A DNA stretch of 35,635 nucleotides from assembly GCA_002439705.1 (NCBI GenBank), contig DJPE01000068.1, forward strand, positions 7,545 through 43,179. Reading direction: 5' to 3'. Position numbers and translations under genes: made by a program. Every line of letters begins with the position of its first letter. The first letter of the stretch is position 1. This DNA comes from Christensenella sp. UBA6420. Lineage in GTDB: Bacteria; Bacillota; Clostridia; Christensenellales; DTU072. The notes below the pieces were generated by a model. That model did not search any database. It saw only the letters and a program-made list of their open reading frames with translations, and was not told the DNA's origin. Shown one piece after another: positions 1 through 12,000 of the stretch.

Positions 1-3000
1 TTAGTTTATACGAATTATCGTGTAAACATAGAAGGTAAAGTCGTCGTACGCTTCGTCGGGCGGATACGCGTCGTCGGTGGCAGGTCTGTTCTTGTAAATC
101 TTCTCCGCGTCGCTCATTGTCGACATTCTGAACGAAACCTGAGCGCAAAGGACGTATCTTATCTTGTTGCTTACATTGGTGTTGATACCCGCTACGCCCT
201 GTTCGATTTCTTTCACGCCGCCGCTTGCTGTAACGGTGTTTCCGTTAATCTTCAAGTCGCTGCCCGTCACCTGATATACTTTGGCTTTGTACCACGGAAT
301 GAATACCGAAGCGTAGGTGCTGTCCTTGGAGTACTGAGTGTCGAAGGTAATTCCGCCGATACCGCCGGGGAGCTGTATCTTCGTCTCTACCGCGTAAGCC
401 ATATTCACCTGGAACAGCGGTAAGTTGTGAACCGCAAACTTGGTGCCTTTCTTCACATACAACGTAGGTACGGTGCCTAAGCTTACTTCGTGTAATCCTT
501 CGGTGACGTAGTACTGACCCGCGCTTATGGACCTTAACATATTGTCGTCGTACTGGTATCCTTCGTCAAGCGTCATGTTGGCGTTGATGTACGATAACGG
601 CAAGGTATCTGTCGGATCCATTTCTTCGGTGTTGGGCGCGAGTAAGGCGTGCTTGTTGTTGCCGCCCTGGTCGGACACGAAGAATCTGTTAAAGCCGACG
701 TTGGATTCGTTCTTGAACAGATTTCCTATTATGTCGCCGAATCCGTTGTTCGTCTTCAAGGAGTAGACGTAGTTGGGCATAACCGCGCCGTAACCGCTGA
801 GGATTATCGTGCCGCCTATCTTCACGTTGGAAGCCGGATATGCGCGGCGACCCGTTACCGACCAGTCAAGCAACGCTATCTGATAATTGTTGACTATCTG
901 AACGTCGTTGCCGTCGCCGTCTTCTTCGGTTCCGAAGTCAAGGCTCTGTACCGTGGCGGGAGTGGAGCGTTCCGCGCTGACTACCTTTGCGGAAAGGTCT
1001 CCGACTATCGCGGTGGAGTATCTGTCGTCGTCCACGGGCTTACGCAGATTGCTGTACTCTACGGGGATATACGCGGGGTCGGAACTTTCAAGGTTGGTCG
1101 AGTTGCCGTTGACGAAGTACTGAACCAACGACTTTTCGAGATTTACGCCGTCGGCTCCTACACGCAACGCCATTACGTCCTGAATGTTGCTGTTAATCCA
1201 TTTTCTCTGCGACGTTCTGCTGAGTCTCCATCTGAAGGTCTGCCCGCCCTTTCCGCCGAGCCTGAAGGTAGCGTACTGGTCGCTTTCGCCGAACTTGACC
1301 GCTCCGAAGTACCACTTATTGTAGTTGTCGCGGTAAGTTCCGCCGCCGTCTACGTCCTTGATTTCGACCTGTCTGGCTTCTCCGTTTACTTTGAAGTGAA
1401 CGATATAAGCGTAGTTCGCGTCGTAGATGGGATGTCCGTCTTCTTCTGCGTATCTGACTTCGATATAGAAGTCTTTATCGAGCGTGGAAGTAAGGGACGA
1501 TACCGTCGGCAACAATATGATGTCGTCGGGTCCGTACGGAGTGGAGTCTTCGAACGCCGTTATTGCTTCGGTAGTGTTCTTGAACAACCACGGCTGAACT
1601 CTCATACTCGTTCTGTAAACCTGGTCGTCTATCGGCATCGTCATCGCGCCGCTTATGCTTTCGTCGTAGAAGTTTATATTAAGTCTGTTCTTACTGCCGC
1701 CCGTCCAGTTGGCGTCCACTTTGTAGGCTTTTATCTTGCCTGCGTTGGCTGCTTTCCAGACTGCTATTTCTTCTTCGCTGTGCGACGGGTCGTACTTGCC
1801 GGTAATCTCGTTCTTTGTGGTTTTTATCATTTCTTTGTACTCTTCGTACAGAGCTTTGGTCGTGACGTAAGCGTACACGGTGTCGGGCATCTTAACGCCG
1901 CCCTGCTGTATGAAGTAGTACGGGTTGGTGACGAACAGGCTGTGGCTTGCCGTGTCGTATTCCATAGCGTCGGCGTCGAAAGCGTCTTTGTAGAATGAGT
2001 CGAACGTCACTTCTTCGCCCGTAAGGTCGTCGGCGGGATTAGCGTAAATAACGTATTGTTCTTCCATTTCTATGGATACGGTGGCTTGCTGCTGACCGTT
2101 CTTGCCCATTCCGTAACCGGGGATGGTCATCGCAAAGGTAAGTTTGCCGCCGCGGTAACTGATGGTCTCGGTCGTGTCCATAGTAAACGCCATTCTTACG
2201 CCGTTGTTGTAGACGGTATCGTTTTCGACGTAGTTAAGTTCGCTGTCGGTAAGGACGTACTTGCCGTCGCTTTCCGCCACCGTGTTCATCGTATATTCGA
2301 TAGGCTCGTCGAAGTCTTCGAAGTAAACTTTGAAGGTGACGTAACCGTTAGCGAAGTAGTCGCTTATAAGCTTGGCTTCCACGTTGCTGTAACCTATATA
2401 GTCGTAGGCTTTTACTTTCGTGGTAAGGTCAACGCCCGACTTGAAGATGTCGCTGCTGAAACCGTTTATCGTTCCCGTGCGTTTCGTGTCTACTCTACGG
2501 GAGAGAAGTTTTACCGTGACGGGGATTTCCTGATAGTTGTCGCCGCTGCCTAACAGAGCTTTGATGTCAAACTCGCCGCCGGTGTATCTCCACTTCAATT
2601 CCTTATCTTCGAACGTAACGCCGATACGGATATCGTTGCCTTGGTCCATAGTAAGGTCGTATTCGAACGTAGAACCTTGTCTTCCGCCGAATATTCTGTC
2701 GATGTCGTTGTTCTTGAACGTAAGTTTCGTGCCGTACTGACCGTACTTTAAGAAACCTTGTTCGTTATCGCCGAAACCGTTTACGCTTGCGTTGTAGGTG
2801 ACGAACGGGTCGAATTCGAAGCCCTGTTCCACGGTGCCGTTACTTAACGTGAGAGTCTTGAAGTAAGGAGCGTTTTCTCCGTTGAATCCGAGACTTTCTA
2901 CCGTTCTGTCGACGTAGATTACGGGGATATTGTATACCTGCGTACCCGCAAATTCGTTGTCGCGGTCGCTTCCGAAGGTTACGGCGAGTTTTCCTACGCC

Positions 3001-6000
3001 GCTGCCGTATTTTATTCTGCCGTCGTTACGCTTGCGTTCTTTCAACGTGAACTTGCCGGTAGCGGAGTCGATACTCACTATGTCGAACCACTTATAGTTT
3101 ATCGCGCTTCCGTCGTAGTTGACTTCTTCGAATACGTAAGTAGCGATATCGGTTCTCGCGCCGTCGTCGATAAAGTAATTGTCGCTGTCTTTACCGACTA
3201 TCTTCACGTTGCGGACGGTGTCTTCGGGGTAAACTACCTTGCTTTCGAACGTAATGCCGCTCTTGTCGGTAGCTCCGAGCACTCCGTACGGGTCGATATA
3301 GTAGATATCCTTTTCAAGACCCGAACCGTAGGTCATATCGAGAACTCTTACGTTAAGGAATTCTTCGAAGTCGCCGCCTTCCGTTTCCTTGTTCGGGGCG
3401 ACGTTAAGTACCGCCGCGTCGGGAGCGTAAGTTCCGTTATTGTCGGAAGAGTAGCTTTCGCCCACGCGTAAGTCTATCTTAATCGAACGTCCGCCCGAGT
3501 AGAAGTTGCTTGCGTTGGCTTTCGAGAAAGCGACGTAGTTCTTTTCGTCGAGTTTGTATTCTCTTACGTAGCCGTCTTCGCATACGATTCTGACGTAACG
3601 GAAGAAGGTGAAGTCGGAGTTTTCGACGACGTTGCCGTCAGCGTCGGTCGTAACTATATCGGTGTCGTAGACCTTGGAAGACGAGTTGTAGACGTCGTTT
3701 ACCGACTTATCTAAGCCGTTTCTTTCGGCGTACGCGTCGAGAAGCGCATTACGCATGTCGTACGGGTTGAGCAGCAATTCGTTGGTGTAGTTATTGGCGT
3801 TTACTTTCTTACCGTAGACTAAGTCGTTAAGGGACTTGAAGTTCTCGCCGTCGTAGCTTACTTCGTAATAAAGTACCGTTCTGTCGGGTACGGTGACGGA
3901 AAGTTCTATCGTCTGTTCTCCCGCTCTTTCTCCGTCGGAGTCGGCGTATACGGTGACGTAAGCCACGTTAGCCGTGCTGCCTACGTTGAATTCGCCGCCC
4001 TTTATGCTCATATTGGCGGTGACGAGCGCGCCGTCCCATTCCGCGGATACCGTTCTGTACGCTATCTCTCCGCCGCCGATATCGACTACCGCGATTACCT
4101 TGGCGGGCAGGTTTGCGAAACCTAAGAAGGGTTCTATCACGAGTCTGGTCACGTTGCCGTCGGAGTCGGTCTTGACGGGAACGTATACGCCGCCGTTCGT
4201 TCCTGCGGGCGAATATTCTTCGCTGTCGGAGTATTCGTAGGGGAGAAGTTTTATTCCCGTGACGAGAGCGCGTTTTACGTTGACGATGACGGGAACGGTC
4301 TGTTTTAAGTCGCCTTCGCCTATTACAGCCTTAACCACGTCGGTGTAGAAGCCGCCGTTAGCGGTGTAGACTATATCTTCGATACCTTCGAAGGTTACGT
4401 TCGATACGTAAGTAGCTTCGGTACCGCTGCCGTAGACTATGAAGCAACCGTACTTAGGTTCTTTGATTTCGTACTCTACGCCCGACTTAATCGTTTCGTC
4501 ATAGGTATAAACGGTGGTTATTCCGTTGTACTTGTCGCCGAGTTTAGCTTTTACGGCGGCTATGGTACTTTCGGCGGGGTTGACTTTTATTTCGTACGCG
4601 AAGTCGTTAACGCCTATTCTTTCGAATACGTCGGCGGTAATATATTCTATTTCCGTCCAGTCGGCTTCGCCGTTTACTATGCCGTTAAATCCGGCGATGT
4701 ACATATCGGTTATACTTCTGTCACGGAGAATTACCGACTTTCTTACTTCGTATCTTACGTCGAACGTTCCGCTGTCGGTTCTTGCCGAAGTCACCGTATG
4801 ACCTAACGCAAATCTTACCGAATACTCGCTTCTTACGAAGTTGTTGCTTCTGTAATCGGCTAAATCTACGTCTTCCATGGATATCTTGACGTCTACGGTC
4901 TTGGTTACTCTCCTTACAGTACCGTCCGCGTCGTGAACGAGAGAAGTAACGGTAGCTATGGAGTATTCTTCCTGCATCCATTCAAGGTTCTCGTCGCCGT
5001 ACGGGTCTACGTTGATGACGTCGGGGATACCGCTTACGACGATTTCGCTTTCCGCGCCTAAGATAAGTTCGACCGTTCTGTCGGGGATATAACCGAAGGT
5101 TCTGTCGCCGATTAAAGCTCTCGCCGTCGGACGGCTGCCGTCGGAAGTAAGACCGTTAAGTCCGTATTCTTCTATGGAAGACCATCTTACGGGGAGTTCT
5201 ACCTGTTCGTAAACGCCGTCCATAGTACCCGCAACCAACGCTGTATCCGGGAGTATAGCGGTAAGGTCTTCGAGAGAAGTAGCTATCTGATTGTCGAAGT
5301 CCACTACCTTGCCGTCGCGCATATAAACTACTTCCGCCACTTCGTCGAACACGTATTCCGCTTTGTTTATAAGGGTTACGTTTACGTTCTGAACGTTGTT
5401 GGTTCTCGTTCCGAAAGTAGCGATAGTATCGAACTTTTTGAGTTTGTAGAATTCGTCGTTGTCGTCGAGGTCTATCGTAGCGGGCATCCAGTTGCTTACT
5501 CTCTTGCCGTCTTTGTCGTACTTCGTTCCGCCAAGGTCGACGTCGAATTCCACTAACGAACTTTCGTCTATCTTTACCTGCGACGGGTTGAACGCTATGG
5601 CGTATCTACCCGTACTTTCGTTGTACTTGACGCTCGCTTTGGTTTCGTCGCCGTCTACTCTTACCTTAACTATATCGGTTACGGTTTCGTCGACGAGTTT
5701 AGAGAAGGATACAAGACTTGCCACGTCGTCGGACCCTTGGAAAGCGTGTTTTATGTCGGTGAAGTCGATTTCCACCGCGTATTGCCACTTGCCGCCGGTT
5801 ACGTTTACGCTGTCGTAGTTCTTACTCTGAACCCATACTCTTATCTTGTGCGCGCCCTTAGCGGGGTCGTAACTTATACCGTCGTTATCGTAGTTGCCGT
5901 CGCCGTTCGTGTCTTCGGCGTACTGCCACAATATCTTTCTGTCGGTCGTGCCTTCGTAGTAAGCGTCGCTCGTAGCGAGTTCCCACACGGCGTTTTCCAT

Positions 6001-9000
6001 ACCGCTTTCGGTGCTTATTCTTACTATCTTGTCTGCGCCTTCTATAATGATAGCGAACGCATAAGCTCTGACTCCGAGAGTGTCCGCGCTGTAATACTGC
6101 GACAGGAACGCGTCTATAGTCGCTTCGTCGTATGCGCTTACGTCGGGCAGGTCGCCTTCTTCGAACATGCTCGCTATGCCGGAAACTTTAAGCTGATTTA
6201 TTCTCAAGCCCACGCTGCGGAGTACCTGGTCGCCGAACAGTTCGTCTTTAAGTAACGCTTCCGCGCTTATAATAGCGCCGTTATAACTCATCTTTTCGAC
6301 GAGTTCTTTTCTGTCGACTATCCACGTCACGTCGGTGGTAATCATCTTGTATTCGCCGTCATCGCTCGTAACGTCCTTGTAGCCTACGCTTACGCCCGTG
6401 GGTATGAAGTCCAATACGTTGTCTTCGGTGACTTCCTTGTCGGGGCTTACGTTTACGCTGCCGGTAGCTTCCGCGCTTCTTGCCATAACCGTTCTTTCTA
6501 TCGAAAGTTCGTGTCTGGTGCGTTCGTTATACCACTTAGCGAAGGTGAGAGCCTGTTGTTCCACGGTGGACTTGTTTATGTTGTCCGCTCTTACTTCGGC
6601 GAACATTTCTCTAAGTTCCGTCACGCTTATCTTGTTGCTGTCGGTGACGGCGGAAGTGTTGTCTACGAGAAGTTGCTCGTACGCAAGGCTCTGCGCGGTG
6701 GCGTAGCTTATGGTAACGAACGACAACTTGGCGTCGGTGAGCATTACGTCTAATTTAAGTACGTCGTTTTCGCTGTAAGTGTCTTTCGTTTCGTCGGCGT
6801 AGTTGTTATACCAGACGTCCCAAGCTCTCGCCTTACTGTTATTTTCGGCGACGAGTATTCTCGACAACGACAACTTGTCGTAACGGTTAAGACTGTCGTA
6901 CAACGTATCGTACGCTATTGCTTTGGCTTTGTTAAGGGTGTAGCTTACGTCAAGGTGTCCTAAGACTACGTTCGTAAGAACGTCGTCGAGTTCCCACCGG
7001 GCGTATCCGTGCTGTCCTATTACCGCTTCGATAGTCTTCGCGCCGCCGTCGGCGTAGCTAAGGTACGGGATACGGTAGCTGAAATCTCTGCCCGTGACGA
7101 GCGTAGCGCCTTTCGCTGTAAATTTGCCGCTTTCTTCGTCGTAGACTACGTAAATTTGTTTCTTCGTTTCTTTGGTTTCGCCGAGAGCCACTCTTTCTTC
7201 GTATCCGCTTTCGTAGACGACGTTAATGTTGTCGGACAGGTACAGTCTTGCGAGAATATCTCCGCTTGCGTAGCTGTTCGCTACTTCGCTGTCGTAACTT
7301 TCGGTAGCGGCGTACGGATAGAGATCACGGTTGTTTTCGATATATACCTTATCGTTACCTTTAAGGTAATAGCTCTGTCCCGCCAGAATGTTGCTGGACA
7401 AAATCTTGACGTAGATATACATCGTCTGAACGTAACCCGTTCCGTCGGTAATCTTGTAGCTTACCGCGTAGGACTGTTCTCCGGAGAAGCTGCTGTCGTA
7501 GTTAGATAAGTTCTTACCGTTCTGCGTAATCGATTCGAAGCTGTTGGGGATAATCGCCCAATCGTTTATTGTCGAACCGTCTTTCTTGACCGCTACGTCG
7601 AAACTTTCGAGATAGTAGAGAGAAGAGTACGGGTCGCGGTTATTTAACGGGTTGAAGGTGATCATACCGTTGTATCCGCTCGGCATACCTACCGATACTA
7701 TTCCGCCGATACTGTTGTCTACCGCGCTTTCGACGAATTTAACTTCGTTGTTTTTGACTTTAAGCGGTATCTTGACGGTGGTGTACGGGGTGTTGCCGTC
7801 GGCGTCCGTCCACTTGTCTTCGTCTTCCGCGTCCCGGACAGCTTCGTACGCTCTGAAAGTAAGGTTAATGTACGGTTCGAAACCTTCGGTTACGTAATCG
7901 AGAGAATCGTACTTCCTTATTCCGTCCTTTACGGTGTAGTCGAGCGACCACTTAAGTTCGTTGAAGAGATAAGTCTTCTTGCGGGTTTCCGTACCGGTGC
8001 CGCTTTCGTAATCGTAGTAGAAGAAGCTGGGCAGTCCCGCTACGAATTCTTCCGCGTCGAAGGTGTACGGGTCAATGACGAGACTGTCGGAGACCTGTTT
8101 TATAATCTGAGCTTTCGCGCTGACTATATCCACGGTGAAAGGTTTGACTTCAACCTGGATTTTCGCGTAGGTGCCGTTACCGACGTAGCCTTTAAGGTAG
8201 TCTTTTTCAACGCCAGCCGCGGTAAGGTTCAACGCGCTTACGTCCCAGTAAATATTCATACCGTTCGTTCCCGTGCTGTTGCCGTCGGCAAACGATGCCA
8301 TATACCTGTTGGGCAATACTTTGTCCACGGTGATAGTCGGGTCGGTGTTTCTTCTTACGCCCTGGTATCCGTCGGAACTTGCCCAAGTGCCGCCTTCCAT
8401 AGTAAAGTCGGTCAGATCGAAGGGATCCCAGAAAGTAATCTTGGTAGGCGGAGTAACTACTTCGTCCGTCCACAACTTGGTGACCTTATCGTAAGAAACG
8501 TTCTTGAAGGTACCCGTAAAGGCGTCTTTCACCTGACGAATGTCGATACCGTTGTTCTTTATCTCGATTTCCTGATACATATCTTCTTTGACGTTCTGTT
8601 CGTCGTCGTAGATAAAGACTCTGTTGTAGACCACTCTCTTGTTGGTGGCGGGGTCGATGTAGTAATCGTCCACTACCGCGTAGGAATTGACGTTGGTACG
8701 CTTAATCCAATCGTTCATGAACTTCTCGTTCGCTTCGTCGGTGACGCCGTTTGTCACTACGTTCATAGACTTGACGTCGACGCTCTTTATTCCGTACTTC
8801 GCGCTCGGGTCGGTGGCGTAAGTCACTTCTCTCGATTCCACTTCGGTGGTTTCTAATACTTCGCGGCTGTACGGGACTTTCTCCTGTCCGCCTTTGCCGT
8901 CGTCGCGGGTTTCGTAATTTCCGTCTTCGGCGGCGGAAGAACTTATTACGTACTTGTTGTTGTCCCGGTCGAAGTAGTAATACTCTCCGTCGTGCTTACT

Positions 9001-12000
9001 CAGGTCGGATATTTCGGTGTAAGACTCCTCGGTCTTGTACTTAACCACTTCTTTATAATAGTTACCGACTCTGCCGTTGTTCTTCCAGTATTCGTAGTTC
9101 CAGTCGCCCTGTTGCATAGCGGTGTATTCGCCCATGCGGTTGCCGCTGTCGACGTTATCGGAAATTTCGCTTGCTGCATTATAGCTTGCGGAGTTTATGA
9201 ACAAGGATATACGGTCGAGATATCCGCCGTTGTTACCCTGGTTCAAGGTTATTTTTGCGTATGTCGACAAGTCGTACGTCCTTGCGTCTTTGTACATTGT
9301 GACGTACTGTCCGTCTACTTCCACGGGGGTATCGTACGTCCTGTCGGTGAAGTAGTCCGACGTGAATCCCGCCGCTTGCAGCGGGCTGTCGGCAAGGTCT
9401 ACCGTATCGAACATATTGTACCCTAATTGTATCGGCAGTAAGCAGGAGAATATCGTGGCGAGTTCTCCTATGATAGCTCCGAGCTGCGTGCCTATCGTAC
9501 TGAGAATAGAACCGAGCGCGCCCGCAACCGTACCGAGAACGGTAAAGACTACGCCTACGCCGGGGATAGCTCCGAGCATCTTGATTGCGTTAAGCGCTTC
9601 GAACGCCGTCGGGTCGAGAATAGCGAAGGCTATAAGGTCGGTAAGGTGAACGCCGAGAGCTTCCATCGTGGCAAGACCGGTCGAATCGAATACCATGGTA
9701 AGAACGAAGTGCACAAGCCCCGCGCTCATCTTCGCAAGAGAACTGTGCATTGCCTGATAGTACGCGCCCTTGTCTACGTAAATCTTATCGAAGATACGGA
9801 AGTCGTCTTCGTTGTAACGACCTTTGTAACGTTTTACGAACGATTCTTTAAGCTTGGCTTCGCCCTGGTTTATAATATCGAACTCGCTGTACTGGTCGAG
9901 ACGGAAGTCGGCGTCGGTAGTCGTGCCGCCGCGCGAAATATCCTGCGCGCTTATGGTTTGTCCGGGAGCTATGCCCGTCACGCCCATCATACCGAGAATG
10001 ATGCTTTCCACTCCCGCGAGTATATCGTTAATCTTGCCGGAATTCAGCCACGCTTCGATATAGGTGTAAGTGTTGTATCGGTCGGTAGCGTTGCTGCCTT
10101 CGTAAATAAGGTTGCTGACGTCGTCCTGATAGCTGTGGTCGTGGTCCTGAACCCCGTTGTCGCCGTCGTCGTGAACTTCGCCGTCGAGCTTGTCCGCGCC
10201 GAGTCTTATTCTTACGCGGCCAATGAGTTGTCCTATGCTCGAAATGTTCTCTTCTTCGCTTATACCCGTCACTTCTTCCGACCAGTGCTTTTCTCTGTAA
10301 ATAGGATTGAGAGTGACGTAGTAGCTTGCCACCTGACCGTTGTAGGTGTCGAGAACTTTCATGCTGCCGAAGGTGTCGGTAGCGTTGCCGTCGGCGTCGG
10401 CTACGAGATTAAGGTTCTGATAGATTTCGCTACGGAACTTAATAATGTACGAACTTGCGCCGATATTTTCGAGAGCGAGTTCTTTACCCGTGAACGAGAA
10501 GTTACCGTCCCGGTCTACCGCCACCGAGAAGTCGTCGGGGGCAAGGTCGTAGTAGTCTATTACGCCCGAAGTGTGTCCGCCCACGCTTACCCAGATCTGA
10601 TAAGTGCCGGGTTCGGGAACTACCATTTCGGAACTGCCCCTTTCCTTAGGAACGAGTATCTTACCCACTATCGTGGTGGTGGTGACGTCGGTGCGTTCGA
10701 ATATCATATCGATATCTATACTCATACCGCTTGCTCCGCGTCTTATCCTGTCGTTAAGCTGAGTATTGAGTCCGTCGGCGGTAATTATCGTATCGTCGCC
10801 CGAAAGTCTGAATCCGACTAAGTTGTAGCCCGACATATTGGCGGTGAAGTTGTGCGCGAGAGTGGACAGGTGATTATCTTCGTAATACTGTCTTATGGAG
10901 TCGTAAACCTTTACGGTCATTTCGTAAGAGCCTACACCGTTTCCGTCGGAAAGAACGCTGGATACGGTGAGTCCGTTGCCGCCGTTGTAGACAAGGCTCG
11001 CTCCGCCGAACGCTACCAAGTCGTCGCCGTCCTTATAATAGGACTTACCTTTGAATGTTACGTCCTTGGGTACTTCGCCGGTCTTCGCCGCGTCTACCAA
11101 AACGACATCGCGTTTTATAGCGGTGTTCGTTTCTTTCGGCAATACGAATATATCTCTTTCGTAGAACGACGAGCAGCCGTCTTTCGACACGCTTATCGTG
11201 GTTCTGTCGCCGAGATTATAGTACACGCCGTCGATAAGGCGATAGTCCTTACCGTCGTAACTTATGTATTCGTGCGTGTATTCCTTGTCGCCGTCGTTCA
11301 TAAGACCGTTTTCTTTGAGCCATTTTTCGAGTTTGTAGATATTGTACTCGCCGTAAATATGCTCGGTGACGGGGAGATTAAGGAAGTAGTAGTATCCGTC
11401 TGCGTCGGTGGTTCTGGTCTGGTAATCGCCGGTGCCGTTACTTATAGTGACGGTAGCTTCGCTTACGGGGTTACCGTCGGTGTCGGTGACTCTGCCGTAG
11501 AATCTGCCCGTGCCGTTTTCGGCGTTCTCCGACGCGAACATACTATCGGGGAAGAGTACCATACCCATAATGTTGGACAGGTTAAGACCCTTGCTTTCAA
11601 CGCCTTCGTTACTTCCGTTCAGGAAGGAACTCAAATCGAGCGTTATATAAATCTTAATGGTGAGCGACATACCTATCGACACGAAAATCTGGTGGTGGTC
11701 GATATGCGCGCTTATGTTGCCCTGTTTGTAAGACGGGGTGGATATGTCGGCGTTGATTACGTTCGTGACCGACTTGTAGGCTAAAAGTTTGCCCCTTGCG
11801 TACTGGTTACGGGTGAATACAGGTTTGTTCTTCGTGTTGGTGACCGAAGAAATAAGGCTCGAACCGCCCGTTATGTACTGATACCACTTCTTAACATTGA
11901 CGAGATTGTAAATCTTGTTGACGATGTTAAGAACTTTCATTATTCCGCTTAACGCGGCGGCGTCGTTACCTAAATAACCGTCGTCGTTATCGGCGTAGGT

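Noticed and set aside
3..300. C-terminal cell-wall anchor (LPXTG, SLH or a terminal membrane helix)
   Set aside because: The last residues are mixed polar and beta-like and end in Tyr-Thr-Ile-Ile-Arg-Ile-Asn. No LPXTG, positively charged tail or hydrophobic helix is present; anchoring is expected only at Cys38.
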